The notes beneath the pieces are model-generated. The model did not search any database. It worked only from the letters and a program-made list of their open reading frames with translations, and had not been told where the DNA came from. Positions 19,382 through 27,557 of a stretch of DNA of 64,000 nucleotides are shown here, piece after piece. The stretch covers positions 186,001-250,000 of the forward strand of contig CAVRJC010000005.1 of NCBI GenBank assembly GCA_963721435.1, given 5' to 3'. The position numbers and the translations under genes were made by a program. The stretch's first letter is position 1; each line of letters begins with the position of its first letter. This stretch comes from CAVRJC01 sp963721435 (GTDB taxonomy: Bacteria > Actinomycetota > Acidimicrobiia > IMCC26256 > DASPTH01).

Positions 19382-21784
19382 TCACTGGTTGCGCGTGCGA
19401 GTGCGCCCGATGGTGACGGGAACCGCGGCGGCGGCAGCCGCCGCGACACGGTCGGCCTCGATCTGCTCGGGCGGCGGCCGGAGGCGGCTCCCGACCGTGT
19501 TGGCCCGGCCGTACAGCGTGGTGCGCTGCACCAGCGTGCGCCCCAGCGGCTCCACGATGGCGCGCAGCTCGTCGTCATCGAGCTCCTGGCCGTGCGACGC
19601 ACCGGCCGCGCGCGAGATGTTCTCGTCCATCAACGTGCCGCCGAGGTCGTTGCACCCGGCGAGCAGCGCCTGTCGCGCGCCTTCGATGCCGGCCTTGACC
19701 CACGACACCTGGATGTTGTCGATCCACCCGCGGTACGCGATGCGGCCGACCGAGTGCATGAGGATCACCTCCCGCATCGTCGGGCCCATGCGGGCGCGGC
19801 GCTGCAGGAAGATCGGCGTGGCCATGTGCACGAACGGCAACGGCACGAACTCGGTGAAGCCGCCGGTCTCCTTCTGCAGCGCGCGCGTGCGGACCATGTG
19901 CCGCGCGACATGCACCGGGCGCTCGACGGTGCCGAACATGATCGTGATGTTGGAGCGCAGGCCGACGCTGTGCGCGGTGCGGTGCGCCTCGAGCCACTCC
20001 TCGGTGTTGACCTTGTCGGGGCAGATCACCGCGCGCACTTCGTCGTCGAGGATCTCGGCCGCGGTGCCGGGGAGCGTGGAGAGGCCGGCTTCCTTCGCGA
20101 GGATGAGGTAGTCACGCAGCGGCATGCCCAAGCGGCGCGCGCCTTCGGTGACCTCGAGCGCGGTGAACCCGTGCACGTGGATGTCGGGAGCGACCGCCTT
20201 CGCGGCGCGTGCGACTTCGAGGTAGTAGCTGCCGTCGAAGTCGGGATGGATCCCGCCCTGGAGGCACACTTCGGTGGCGCCGTGCTCGACCGCTTCGACG
20301 ACTCGGCGTTGCAGCTCGTCGAGGCCGAGCAGGTACGGGTCGCCCCGCAGGTTGAGCGACAACGGCCCCTTCGAGAACGCGCAGAACTTGCACTTGAACG
20401 TGCAGATGTTCGTGTAGTTGATGTTGCGGTTGCGCACGAACGTGACGGCGTCGCCGACGGCTTCCGAGCGCAGGCCGTCGGCCACGTGCGTGACGCGGGT
20501 GAAGTCGGCACCGCGTGCACCGAGCAGGGTGACGATCTCCTCGACGTCGACCTCCTCTCCGGCGAGCACACCGTCGAGCACCTCGCCGACCGCGGTGCGG
20601 GCGCGTGCGGGCCATCCCGCCGGGAGTGTCGCCGGCACCAGGCGCGGCGGCGCGGCGTGCCCACCGGCGCTCCAGTCGTCGTCGCGGGCGAGGCCTTCGG
20701 AGTCGGAGGCGCACTGCACCGCGAAGCGCACGTCGGGGTGCAGCCACCGCTCGGGATCGCACACGTACTCGGGGTAGACGGTCAGGCGCGGCGCCAGGGT
20801 CTTCCCGACGGCCTCGGTCGCGTTGCGCAGCGCGTCGAGAGCCGGCCATGGGCGCTCGGGGTTCACGTGGTCGGGGGTGACCGGTGAGACACCACCCCAG
20901 TCGTCGATTCCGGCGCCGATGAGCGCGCCGAGGTCGGTCGAGAGGTTGGGGGGTGCCTGCAGGTGGATCTCCGGCGGCAAGATCACACGCGCGGCCGCGA
21001 CGGTCCAGAGGAACTCGTCGGGATCGCAGGCGTCGTGCCGCCACATCGCGGTGCCCGGCTTCGGGAGGAAGTTCTGCACGATGACTTCCTGCACGTGGCC
21101 GTAGCGCGCGTGTGACTCCGCGATCGCCGCGAGCGCGTCGATCCGCTCGGCGCGGTCCTCACCGATGCCCACGAGGATCCCGGTGGTGAACGGGATCGCC
21201 GCGAGGCCGGCGGCGTCGAGAGTGGCGAGCCGGCGCTCGGGCGTCTTGTCCGGTGCACCGGCATGTGGGCCCCCCGGCTCGGCGAGGCGCGCCGCCAACG
21301 TCTCGATCATCATCCCCTGCGACGGGGCGACGGCGCGGAGCCGCGCGAGGTCGTGCAGCGACAGCGCGCCCGCGTTGGCGTGGGGGAGCAGCCCGGTGTC
21401 GTCGAGCACCGCGCCCGCGGCGGCGACGAGGTAGTCGATCGTGGATGCGTAGCCGCGCGCGGCAAGCCACTCCGCGGCCGCGGGGTAGCGCGCTTCGGGC
21501 GCTTCACCCAGTGTGAACAGCGCCTCGTGACAGCCGAGCGCGGCACCCCGGCGCGCGACCTCGAGGACGTCGTCGAGGGGAAGGAAGGGATGCTCGACGT
21601 GGGCCGGCGGCTTCGCGAACGTGCAGTAGCCGCAGCGATCGCGACACAGCATCGTGAGCGGGATGAACACCTTCGGCGAGAAGGTGACGCGATCGCCGTG
21701 CACGTGGTCACGGATGCGCGCGGCTTCGGCCGTCAGCTCGGCCACGGGGAGGTCGAGCAGGTGCAGGAGATCGGTCGCGAGCAT
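19382..21784 (-). CDS. fbiC: FO synthase, CofG-CofH fusion
   Basis: 800 aa, full length. Two radical-SAM domains fused in the order CofG then CofH: the first cluster motif is CRDRCGYC (Cys 47, 51, 54), the second CTFKCKFC at about residue 463. Together they make the deazaflavin chromophore FO from tyrosine and a pyrimidine, the committed step of coenzyme F420 synthesis. The fused form is typical of Actinobacteria. ATG 21784 is 6 nt after a TAGCCT hexamer. It heads the unit with pfkB and LOG. Confidence 0.95.
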   Translation of the reverse strand: MLATDLLHLLDLPVAELTAEAARIRDHVHGDRVTFSPKVFIPLTMLCRDRCGYCTFAKPPAHVEHPFLPLDDVLEVARRGAALGCHEALFTLGEAPEARYPAAAEWLAARGYASTIDYLVAAAGAVLDDTGLLPHANAGALSLHDLARLRAVAPSQGMMIETLAARLAEPGGPHAGAPDKTPERRLATLDAAGLAAIPFTTGILVGIGEDRAERIDALAAIAESHARYGHVQEVIVQNFLPKPGTAMWRHDACDPDEFLWTVAAARVILPPEIHLQAPPNLSTDLGALIGAGIDDWGGVSPVTPDHVNPERPWPALDALRNATEAVGKTLAPRLTVYPEYVCDPERWLHPDVRFAVQCASDSEGLARDDDWSAGGHAAPPRLVPATLPAGWPARARTAVGEVLDGVLAGEEVDVEEIVTLLGARGADFTRVTHVADGLRSEAVGDAVTFVRNRNINYTNICTFKCKFCAFSKGPLSLNLRGDPYLLGLDELQRRVVEAVEHGATEVCLQGGIHPDFDGSYYLEVARAAKAVAPDIHVHGFTALEVTEGARRLGMPLRDYLILAKEAGLSTLPGTAAEILDDEVRAVICPDKVNTEEWLEAHRTAHSVGLRSNITIMFGTVERPVHVARHMVRTRALQKETGGFTEFVPLPFVHMATPIFLQRRARMGPTMREVILMHSVGRIAYRGWIDNIQVSWVKAGIEGARQALLAGCNDLGGTLMDENISRAAGASHGQELDDDELRAIVEPLGRTLVQRTTLYGRANTVGSRLRPPPEQIEADRVAAAAAAAVPVTIGRTRTRNQ

Positions 21785-21790
21785 GGGCGC

Positions 21791-21796
21791 AGGCTA
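21791..21796 (-). promoter_or_regulatory. -10 hexamer TAGCCT of leaderless fbiC
   Basis: On the minus strand TAGCCT is followed by GCGCCC and the fbiC ATG, a 6-nt spacer with no ribosome site. Confidence 0.5.
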
Positions 21797-21816
21797 GCTG
21801 CGGCGGCGCGAGCGGC

Positions 21817-22461
21817 TCATCGAGCCCCGGCGGCGGCGGGATCGACGAGCCAGATCACGCGCGCGGCCTGCACGTGCGCGGCGGGCACGTCGTCGCCGGC
21901 CTGCACGCGGGCGAAAGCCTCGGCCTTCTCGGCGCCTGAGGCGGTGAACACGACGAGACGCGCGTTGGCGAGCGCGGGGTACGTGAACGTCAGGCGCACG
22001 TGCGGGTGCGCGTCGTCGGCGTTGACCACGACGAAGTGGTGATCCTCGGCGAGCGCCGCCGAGCCTGGGAACAGCGACGCGGTGTGACCGTCGGGCCCCA
22101 GCCCGAGGTGCACGAGATCGATGGGTGGTGCGGCTCTCACGAGGCGCCCGTAGGCGATCGCGGCGTCCTCCGCGGTGTCGCCCGCCCGGCGCATCGAATG
22201 GACCGCGTACGGCTCGACCTGGTCGAGGAAGGTGTGGCGGGCCATGCCCTCGTTCGACTCCGGATCGTCGATCGCGACCCAGCGCTCGTCCCCGAAGTAC
22301 GCCTCGACCGATCCCCACTCCACGTCGGCGACCGCGAGCAGCTCGTAGCAGTGACGCGCGGTGTCGCCACCCGAGAGCGCGATCGAGCGTGGCGCCTCGG
22401 CAGCCACGAGCTCGGCGAACGCCTGGGGGACGTGGTCGACCACCCGCACTTCGCCGTTCAT
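21817..22461 (-). CDS. pgl: 6-phosphogluconolactonase
   Basis: 214 aa. Hydrolyses 6-phosphogluconolactone in the oxidative pentose phosphate pathway. Motifs: IALSGGDTARHCYELL, VEAYFGDERWV, SNEGMARHTF and LGLGPDGHTASLFPG, all DevB/NagB-family hallmarks. Start at ATG 22461. A seven-codon frame (ATG 22478 to TGA 22458) sits 6 nt after TATCAT and overlaps this start, so a leaderless leader peptide is possible. The divergent gene starts 34 bp away. Confidence 0.88.
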   Translation of the reverse strand: MNGEVRVVDHVPQAFAELVAAEAPRSIALSGGDTARHCYELLAVADVEWGSVEAYFGDERWVAIDDPESNEGMARHTFLDQVEPYAVHSMRRAGDTAEDAAIAYGRLVRAAPPIDLVHLGLGPDGHTASLFPGSAALAEDHHFVVVNADDAHPHVRLTFTYPALANARLVVFTASGAEKAEAFARVQAGDDVPAAHVQAARVIWLVDPAAAGAR

Positions 22462-22495
22462 GCGGCGCGCGTCTTCATGCGGCGATGATACGAGG

Positions 22496-23581
22496 ATGGA
22501 CGAGCAGACCATCGGGGTGTACGAGGCGCGCGCCGAGGAGTGGCGCGACCGCCGGGTGGCGCGGTTCCTCGACCGCACCGAAGTGCTCGCCGCGGCGGTG
22601 GCTCCCGGCACGGTCGTCGCCGACCTCGGATGCGGCGCGGGCCTGCACCTCCCGCACCTGCCCCGGCCCGCGGTCGCGCTCGACGCCGCGTCGGCGATGG
22701 TCACGCTCGCGCGGCAAGCGGCGCCCGACGTGCCCGGAGTACGTGGCGACCTCGAGGCGCTGCCGTTCCGGCGTGGCGCGCTCGGAGGAGCGTGGGCGCG
22801 CGCCAGCTATCTCCACATCCCGCGTCGACAGCTGCCCTGGGCGCTCATGGAGCTCCACCAGGCGCTCGCGGTCGCGGCGCCCGCGCACTTCACGCTGATG
22901 AAGGGCGACGGCGAAGGGCCGTTCCCCGACGACGACTTCCCGGGCCGCTTCTTCGCGCGTTGGGACCGCGAGGACATCACCGCGGTCCTCGCGGGCGCGG
23001 GCTTCGACGTGGTCGACGCGGTGCATGACGGCGACGGCGACAACCACTGGCTGCATGTGCTCGCCCGCCGCGCTCGCACGCTGCCCGACTTCGTGGGCCC
23101 GGGGATGCGGCTGCTCGTCTGCGGCCTCAACCCCAGCGTGCGCGCCGCCGACGCCGGCGTGGGGTTCGTCACGTCGAACAACCGCTTCTGGCCCGCGGCG
23201 CTCGCCGCCGGCATCGTGACGCGTGACCGCGATCCCCGGCACGCCTTCCTGCAGCACGGCGTCGGCATGACCGACCTCGTGAAGCGCGCGTCGGTCGCGG
23301 CGAAGGAGATCACCGCGGCGGAGTATCGAACCGGCGCCGCGCGCGTCGAGCGCATCGTCGAATGGCTCCAACCCGGCGCGATCTGCTTCGTCGGCCTGGC
23401 CGGTTACCGCGTCGCCGTCGACCGCCACGCGCAACCGGGCGTCCAACCGGACGCGTTCGGCGGCGTCCCCGCGTACGTGATGCCCAACACCAGCGGCCTC
23501 AACGCGCGCTTCTCCCTCGACGACCTCGCCGCGCACCTGCGGCAGGCCGCCTGGCTCGCCGACCCCTGCAGCACCCGCTGA
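22496..23581 (+). CDS. Fusion: SAM methyltransferase + Mug/TDG-type DNA glycosylase
   Basis: 361 aa with two domains. Residues 1-190: class I methyltransferase (VVADLGCGAGLHLPHL; a motif-II acidic residue in AVALDAASAM). Residues about 195-361: mismatch-specific uracil/thymine glycosylase of the Mug family, with LLVCGLNPSVRAAD (GINPG equivalent, catalytic-region Asn kept), NNRFWPAAL, GMTDLVKRAS and MPNTSGLNARF (PNPSGLN equivalent). The reading frame is continuous through the junction. Mug excises U or T opposite G. What the methyltransferase acts on is unknown. Confidence 0.8.
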   Translation: MDEQTIGVYEARAEEWRDRRVARFLDRTEVLAAAVAPGTVVADLGCGAGLHLPHLPRPAVALDAASAMVTLARQAAPDVPGVRGDLEALPFRRGALGGAWARASYLHIPRRQLPWALMELHQALAVAAPAHFTLMKGDGEGPFPDDDFPGRFFARWDREDITAVLAGAGFDVVDAVHDGDGDNHWLHVLARRARTLPDFVGPGMRLLVCGLNPSVRAADAGVGFVTSNNRFWPAALAAGIVTRDRDPRHAFLQHGVGMTDLVKRASVAAKEITAAEYRTGAARVERIVEWLQPGAICFVGLAGYRVAVDRHAQPGVQPDAFGGVPAYVMPNTSGLNARFSLDDLAAHLRQAAWLADPCSTR

Positions 23582-23590
23582 GGGCTCGGG

Positions 23591-24688
23591 TCAGCCGGCG
23601 ATCTCGGCGCGGCGCTTCTCGATGGTGGTGAGGGCGTCGCGGTAGGAGTCGGCGAAAGAGTCGACGCCCTCGCGCTCGAGAGTGTCGGTGACGTCGGTGA
23701 AGTCGACGCCCGCGTCGGCAAGGTCGGCGAGCGCGGCGCGCGCCGCGTCGACGTCCTCGGTCACCGAGTCGGCACGCTGGTCGCCCTCGCCGTCGTGCAG
23801 CGCCTTGACCGACGCGTCGGCCATGGTGTTGACGGTGTTCGGGCCGATCAGGTCGTCGACGTAGAGGGTGGACGAGTAGGCCGGGTTCTTGGTGGACGTC
23901 GACGCCCACAGCGGGCGCTGCAGGTTCGCGCCCTTCGCGGCCAGCGCGTCCCAGTCGGGCCCGGCGAAGCGCTGCTGGAACAGCTCGTACGCCAACTTTG
24001 CGTTCGCCACCGCCGCCTTGCCCCGCAGCGCGTGACCCTCGGGGAGTCGCCGGTCGGTCTCGGTGTCGACGCGGCTCACGAAGAACGACGCCACCGAGTG
24101 CACCTTCGACAGGTCGCCACCCGACTCCGCCAACCGCGCGAGCCCCTTCTGGTACGCGTCGATCACCTTGGCGTGACGTTCGAGCGAGAAGATGAGCGTG
24201 ACGTTCACGTTGATGCCCGCGGCGATCGTGTCTTCGACCGCGCCCAGGCCTTCGAGCGTGCCCGGGATCTTGATCATCACGTTCGGACGGTCGACGCGCG
24301 CGAACAGCGATCGCGCGGCCTCCTTGGTGCCGTCGGTGTCGTGCGCGAGCTCGGGCGACACCTCGACCGACACGAACCCGTCGAAACCACCCGTCGCGTC
24401 GTGCACCGGACGCAGCACGTCGGTAGCGGCGACGATGTCGCGGAGCACGACGGCCCAGTACGTGTCTTCGATCGACATGCCGTCGGCCGCGCACTGCTGC
24501 AACTGCTCGTCGTAACCCTCACCGGCCTCGATCGCCTTGTCGAGGATCGTCGGGTTCGACGTGACCCCGCGCATGCCGTCGTCGCCGACGAGCTTCGCCA
24601 GCCCGCCGCCCTGCAGCAGCGTGCGGGACAGGTTGTCGTACCACGGGCTCTGGCCGTAGTCGTTGAGCTTTGCAATCGCGCTGACCAT
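23591..24688 (-). CDS. tal: Transaldolase
   Basis: 365 aa. Transfers dihydroxyacetone units in the non-oxidative pentose phosphate pathway. Actinobacterial-length enzyme with TSNPTILDKAI at the N-terminus, VMIKIPGTLEGL, and the Schiff-base Lys region LWASTSTKNPAY. The ATG at 24688 has a CAGGAGAA ribosome site. It follows tkt on the same strand with a 64-bp gap, a common actinobacterial order. Confidence 0.93.
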   Translation of the reverse strand: MVSAIAKLNDYGQSPWYDNLSRTLLQGGGLAKLVGDDGMRGVTSNPTILDKAIEAGEGYDEQLQQCAADGMSIEDTYWAVVLRDIVAATDVLRPVHDATGGFDGFVSVEVSPELAHDTDGTKEAARSLFARVDRPNVMIKIPGTLEGLGAVEDTIAAGINVNVTLIFSLERHAKVIDAYQKGLARLAESGGDLSKVHSVASFFVSRVDTETDRRLPEGHALRGKAAVANAKLAYELFQQRFAGPDWDALAAKGANLQRPLWASTSTKNPAYSSTLYVDDLIGPNTVNTMADASVKALHDGEGDQRADSVTEDVDAARAALADLADAGVDFTDVTDTLEREGVDSFADSYRDALTTIEKRRAEIAG

Positions 24689-24752
24689 CAGAGTTCTCCT
24701 GCTTCATGGGTCGACTCTGCTTCGCTTCGTGCAGAGTGGAAGTCGCCGAGGG

Positions 24753-26750
24753 CTACGCGTCGTCTCCGACCAATTCCAACATCTCGAGGGCACGTTCGAC
24801 GACGTGGTCCGGGTTGATCCCGAGCTCGTCGAGCACGGTAGAGCCTGGCGCCGACGCGCCGAAGCGATCGATCCCGATCGCGACGTCGGCGTAGCGCTCC
24901 CACCCGAGCGTCGCGCCCGCTTCCACCGACAAGGCCATCGCGTCGGGCGGCAGCACCGCGTCGCAGTACTCGTCGGGTTGCGCGTCGAAGAGGTCCCACG
25001 ACGGCATCGACACCACGCGCACCGAATAGCCCTCGGCGACGAGCTGCTCGCACGCGGTGACGCACACCGAGACTTCCGACCCGGTACCGATCAGCACGAG
25101 GTCGAGGTCGTCACCGGTCTCGTCGACGAGCACGTACGCGCCTCGGGGCAGCCCCTCCGGCGCGCGGGCCGCCGAGTTGGCGAGCACGGGGAGCCCCTGC
25201 CGACTCAGGATCAGCGCGGTCGGGCCCTCGCCCTCGAGGTGCACCCGCCACGCCTGGGCGGTCTCGTTGGCATCGGCAGGACGGATGAGTCGAAGTTCGG
25301 GCATCGCCCGGAGCGATGCGAGGTGCTCGATCGGCTCGTGGGTGGGGCCGTCCTCGCCGACACCGACCGAGTCGTGCGACCACACGAACGCGGTCTTGTA
25401 CTGCGACAGCGCCGCGAGCCGCACCGCGGGCCGCATGTAGTCGCTGAACACGAAGAACGTGCCGCCCGCGGGCAGCAGGCCGCTGACCGCCATGCCATTC
25501 ATCACCGAGCCCATGCCGTGCTCGCGGATGCCCCAGTGGATCTGGCGGCCGCCGAACTCGTGCGTGGCGACGACGGGGGAGTCGACCAGCTCGGTGCCGG
25601 TGTTGCCCGTGAGGTCGGCCCCGCCCGCGACGAGTGGCGGCACGACGTCGATGATGGCGTCGAGCACTTCCTTGCATGCCACCCGCGTGGCGACGGCCTT
25701 CCCGCCGGCCTCCCACGACGGCAGCTTCGACTCCCAACCCGGGAGACCCCGCCCGGTGAGGCAGGCGTCGAGCTCCTGCGCGAGCTCGGGCTCCGCGGTG
25801 CGATACGCGGCGAGTCGCTGTTCCCACTCCTCGCGCGCTCCGGCGCCCCGCACGCCGGCGGCGCGGTAGTACTCGAGGACGTCGTCGGGCACGAAGAAGT
25901 CTTCGGGCGGAAGGCCGAGGATCGCCTTGGTGGCGGCGACCTCATCGGCGCCGAGCGCGTTGCCGTGGGCATGCGCGGTGTCGGTGTACTTCGGCGACGG
26001 GTACCCGATGTGGCTGCGCAGGATCACCAGACTCGGGCGCTCGGCCTCGGCCATGCCCTCGCGGATGCCCGCCTCGATGGCGTCGAGGTCGTTCGCGACC
26101 TCGCCGAGCTCGACCACGTGCCAGCCGTATCCGGCAAATCGCTTGGGGACGTCGTCGGTGTAGGCGAGCTCGGTGGGGCCGTCGATGGTGATGTGGTTGT
26201 CGTCGTACACGCAGACGATCCGGCCAAGACCCAGGTGGCCCGCGAACGAGGCCGCCTCGTGGCTCACGCCCTCTTCGAGGCAGCCGTCGCCACAGGTCGC
26301 GAACACGTGGTGGTCGACGACGCCGGGGCCGAAGCGCGCCCGCAGGTTCGCTTCCGCGAACGCGATGCCGATGCTGTTGGCGAAGCCCTGGCCCAGCGGG
26401 CCGGTCGTGACCTCGACGCCGGCGGTGTGACGGTACTCCGGGTGGCCGGGCGTGCGCGACCCCCACTGCCGGAGCGACATGATGTCGTCGAGCTCGAGCC
26501 CGAAGCCGGTGAGGAACAGCATGTTGTAGAGCAGCATCGAAGCGTGCCCGTTCGACAGCACGAACCGGTCGCGATCGGGCCAGTCGGGCGCGCTCGCGTC
26601 GTAGCGCATGATTCGCGTCCAGAGCACGTGCGCAAGCGGCGCCAACGCCATCGCGGTGCCGGGGTGGCCGTTGCCGGCCTTCTGCACTGCGTCCATCGCG
26701 AGCCCGCGCATCACGTCGATGCCGCGCTGCTCGATCTCCGTCGCTCCCAT
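24753..26750 (-). CDS. tkt: Transketolase
   Basis: 665 aa, full length. Thiamine-diphosphate enzyme that moves two-carbon units between sugar phosphates. ThDP motif GDGCLEEGVSHEAASFAGHLGLG-type segment at about residues 155-177, HTAGVEVTTGPLGQGF at the N-terminal active site, and a C-terminal EHGMGSVMNGMA. A GAAGGGG ribosome site precedes the ATG, and TTTAGTCTT about 36 nt upstream is a likely -10 region, so this transcript has a leader, unlike many neighbours. Confidence 0.95.
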   Translation of the reverse strand: MGATEIEQRGIDVMRGLAMDAVQKAGNGHPGTAMALAPLAHVLWTRIMRYDASAPDWPDRDRFVLSNGHASMLLYNMLFLTGFGLELDDIMSLRQWGSRTPGHPEYRHTAGVEVTTGPLGQGFANSIGIAFAEANLRARFGPGVVDHHVFATCGDGCLEEGVSHEAASFAGHLGLGRIVCVYDDNHITIDGPTELAYTDDVPKRFAGYGWHVVELGEVANDLDAIEAGIREGMAEAERPSLVILRSHIGYPSPKYTDTAHAHGNALGADEVAATKAILGLPPEDFFVPDDVLEYYRAAGVRGAGAREEWEQRLAAYRTAEPELAQELDACLTGRGLPGWESKLPSWEAGGKAVATRVACKEVLDAIIDVVPPLVAGGADLTGNTGTELVDSPVVATHEFGGRQIHWGIREHGMGSVMNGMAVSGLLPAGGTFFVFSDYMRPAVRLAALSQYKTAFVWSHDSVGVGEDGPTHEPIEHLASLRAMPELRLIRPADANETAQAWRVHLEGEGPTALILSRQGLPVLANSAARAPEGLPRGAYVLVDETGDDLDLVLIGTGSEVSVCVTACEQLVAEGYSVRVVSMPSWDLFDAQPDEYCDAVLPPDAMALSVEAGATLGWERYADVAIGIDRFGASAPGSTVLDELGINPDHVVERALEMLELVGDDA

Positions 26751-26805
26751 GACACCCCTTCAGTCCGCTACGCGGGCAAGACTAAACCGCGTGACGCGGC
26801 CGTCG

Positions 26806-27537
26806 TCAGTGTGATCGCCGCTCGCGGAAGAGGATTACCCGGAGCCGCACGAGGCCGAACACGGTGCGGAGCGCGCGGCGCACGATCGGGGTGCGCGACG
26901 GCCGCCGCTCGTGCACGGTCACTGGGAGCTCCGCTACGACGAGCCCGGCCCGCTCGGCGCGGAGGACGAGCTCGGTGTCGAAGAGATCGGCACCCGTCCG
27001 GCACTGCCGCGCCAGCAGCTCGACCGCGCTGCGCCGCATCAACTTCATCCCGTGGGTGTCGGAGACCGACAGGCCGAACCCGACGCGCAGGATCGTCGCG
27101 AAGCCGGCGGTCACCGCCCGCCGCGACCACGAGCGATTGTCGCTCGTTCCCGGCGCCCGCTTCGACCCGACCACGATCGCGGGCGCCGCCGATCCCGCCG
27201 CGCCGCCGTCGAGGCGAGCCCGCGCCCGGTCGAGGAACTCGAGGTCGTAGTAGTCGACGTCGAAGAGGACGACGGCGTCCCCCTGAGCCGTGAGGATGCC
27301 GTCGCGGATCGCTTCGCCGTAGTCGGCAACGGGCCGGCTGTGGACGACCACCTCGGGCTCACGCGCCGCGAGGTCGCCGGCGAGCGTGCGGGTGGCGTCG
27401 GTGGAGCCGTTCTCGACCACGAGCACCTCGAACGTGACCCCCCGCGCGCGCAAGCCGCGCAGGATCTCCCCGACGGTCGCGTCGAGGAGATCGGCTTCGT
27501 TGTGCGCGGGCATGACGACCGAAAGTGCGGGGGGCAC
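26806..27537 (-). CDS. Family 2 glycosyltransferase (polyprenyl-phosphate-glycosyltransferase-like)
   Basis: 243 aa GT-A fold without membrane helices. Seen: LSVVMPAHNEADLL, VLVVENGSTDATR, VVLFDVDYYDLEF (DxD-type metal motif) and DTHGMKLMRR. Similar in arrangement to dolichyl-phosphate mannosyltransferase-like enzymes that charge lipid carriers for envelope glycans. The GTG at 27537 is 6 nt after TAGCCT and only 20 bp from the divergent dacB start. Confidence 0.8.
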   Translation of the reverse strand: MPPALSVVMPAHNEADLLDATVGEILRGLRARGVTFEVLVVENGSTDATRTLAGDLAAREPEVVVHSRPVADYGEAIRDGILTAQGDAVVLFDVDYYDLEFLDRARARLDGGAAGSAAPAIVVGSKRAPGTSDNRSWSRRAVTAGFATILRVGFGLSVSDTHGMKLMRRSAVELLARQCRTGADLFDTELVLRAERAGLVVAELPVTVHERRPSRTPIVRRALRTVFGLVRLRVILFRERRSH

Positions 27538-27557
27538 GGCGGTAGGCTACCGACCTC
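27538..27557. promoter_or_regulatory. 20-bp bidirectional leaderless promoter
   Basis: The whole gap between two divergent start codons is 20 bp. Plus strand: TAGGCT (27543-27548), 9 nt, then the dacB ATG. Minus strand: TAGCCT (27549-27544), 6 nt, then the GT2 GTG. The two hexamers overlap in the palindrome GTAGGCTAC/GTAGCCTAC and there is no room for a leader on either side. Confidence 0.6.
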
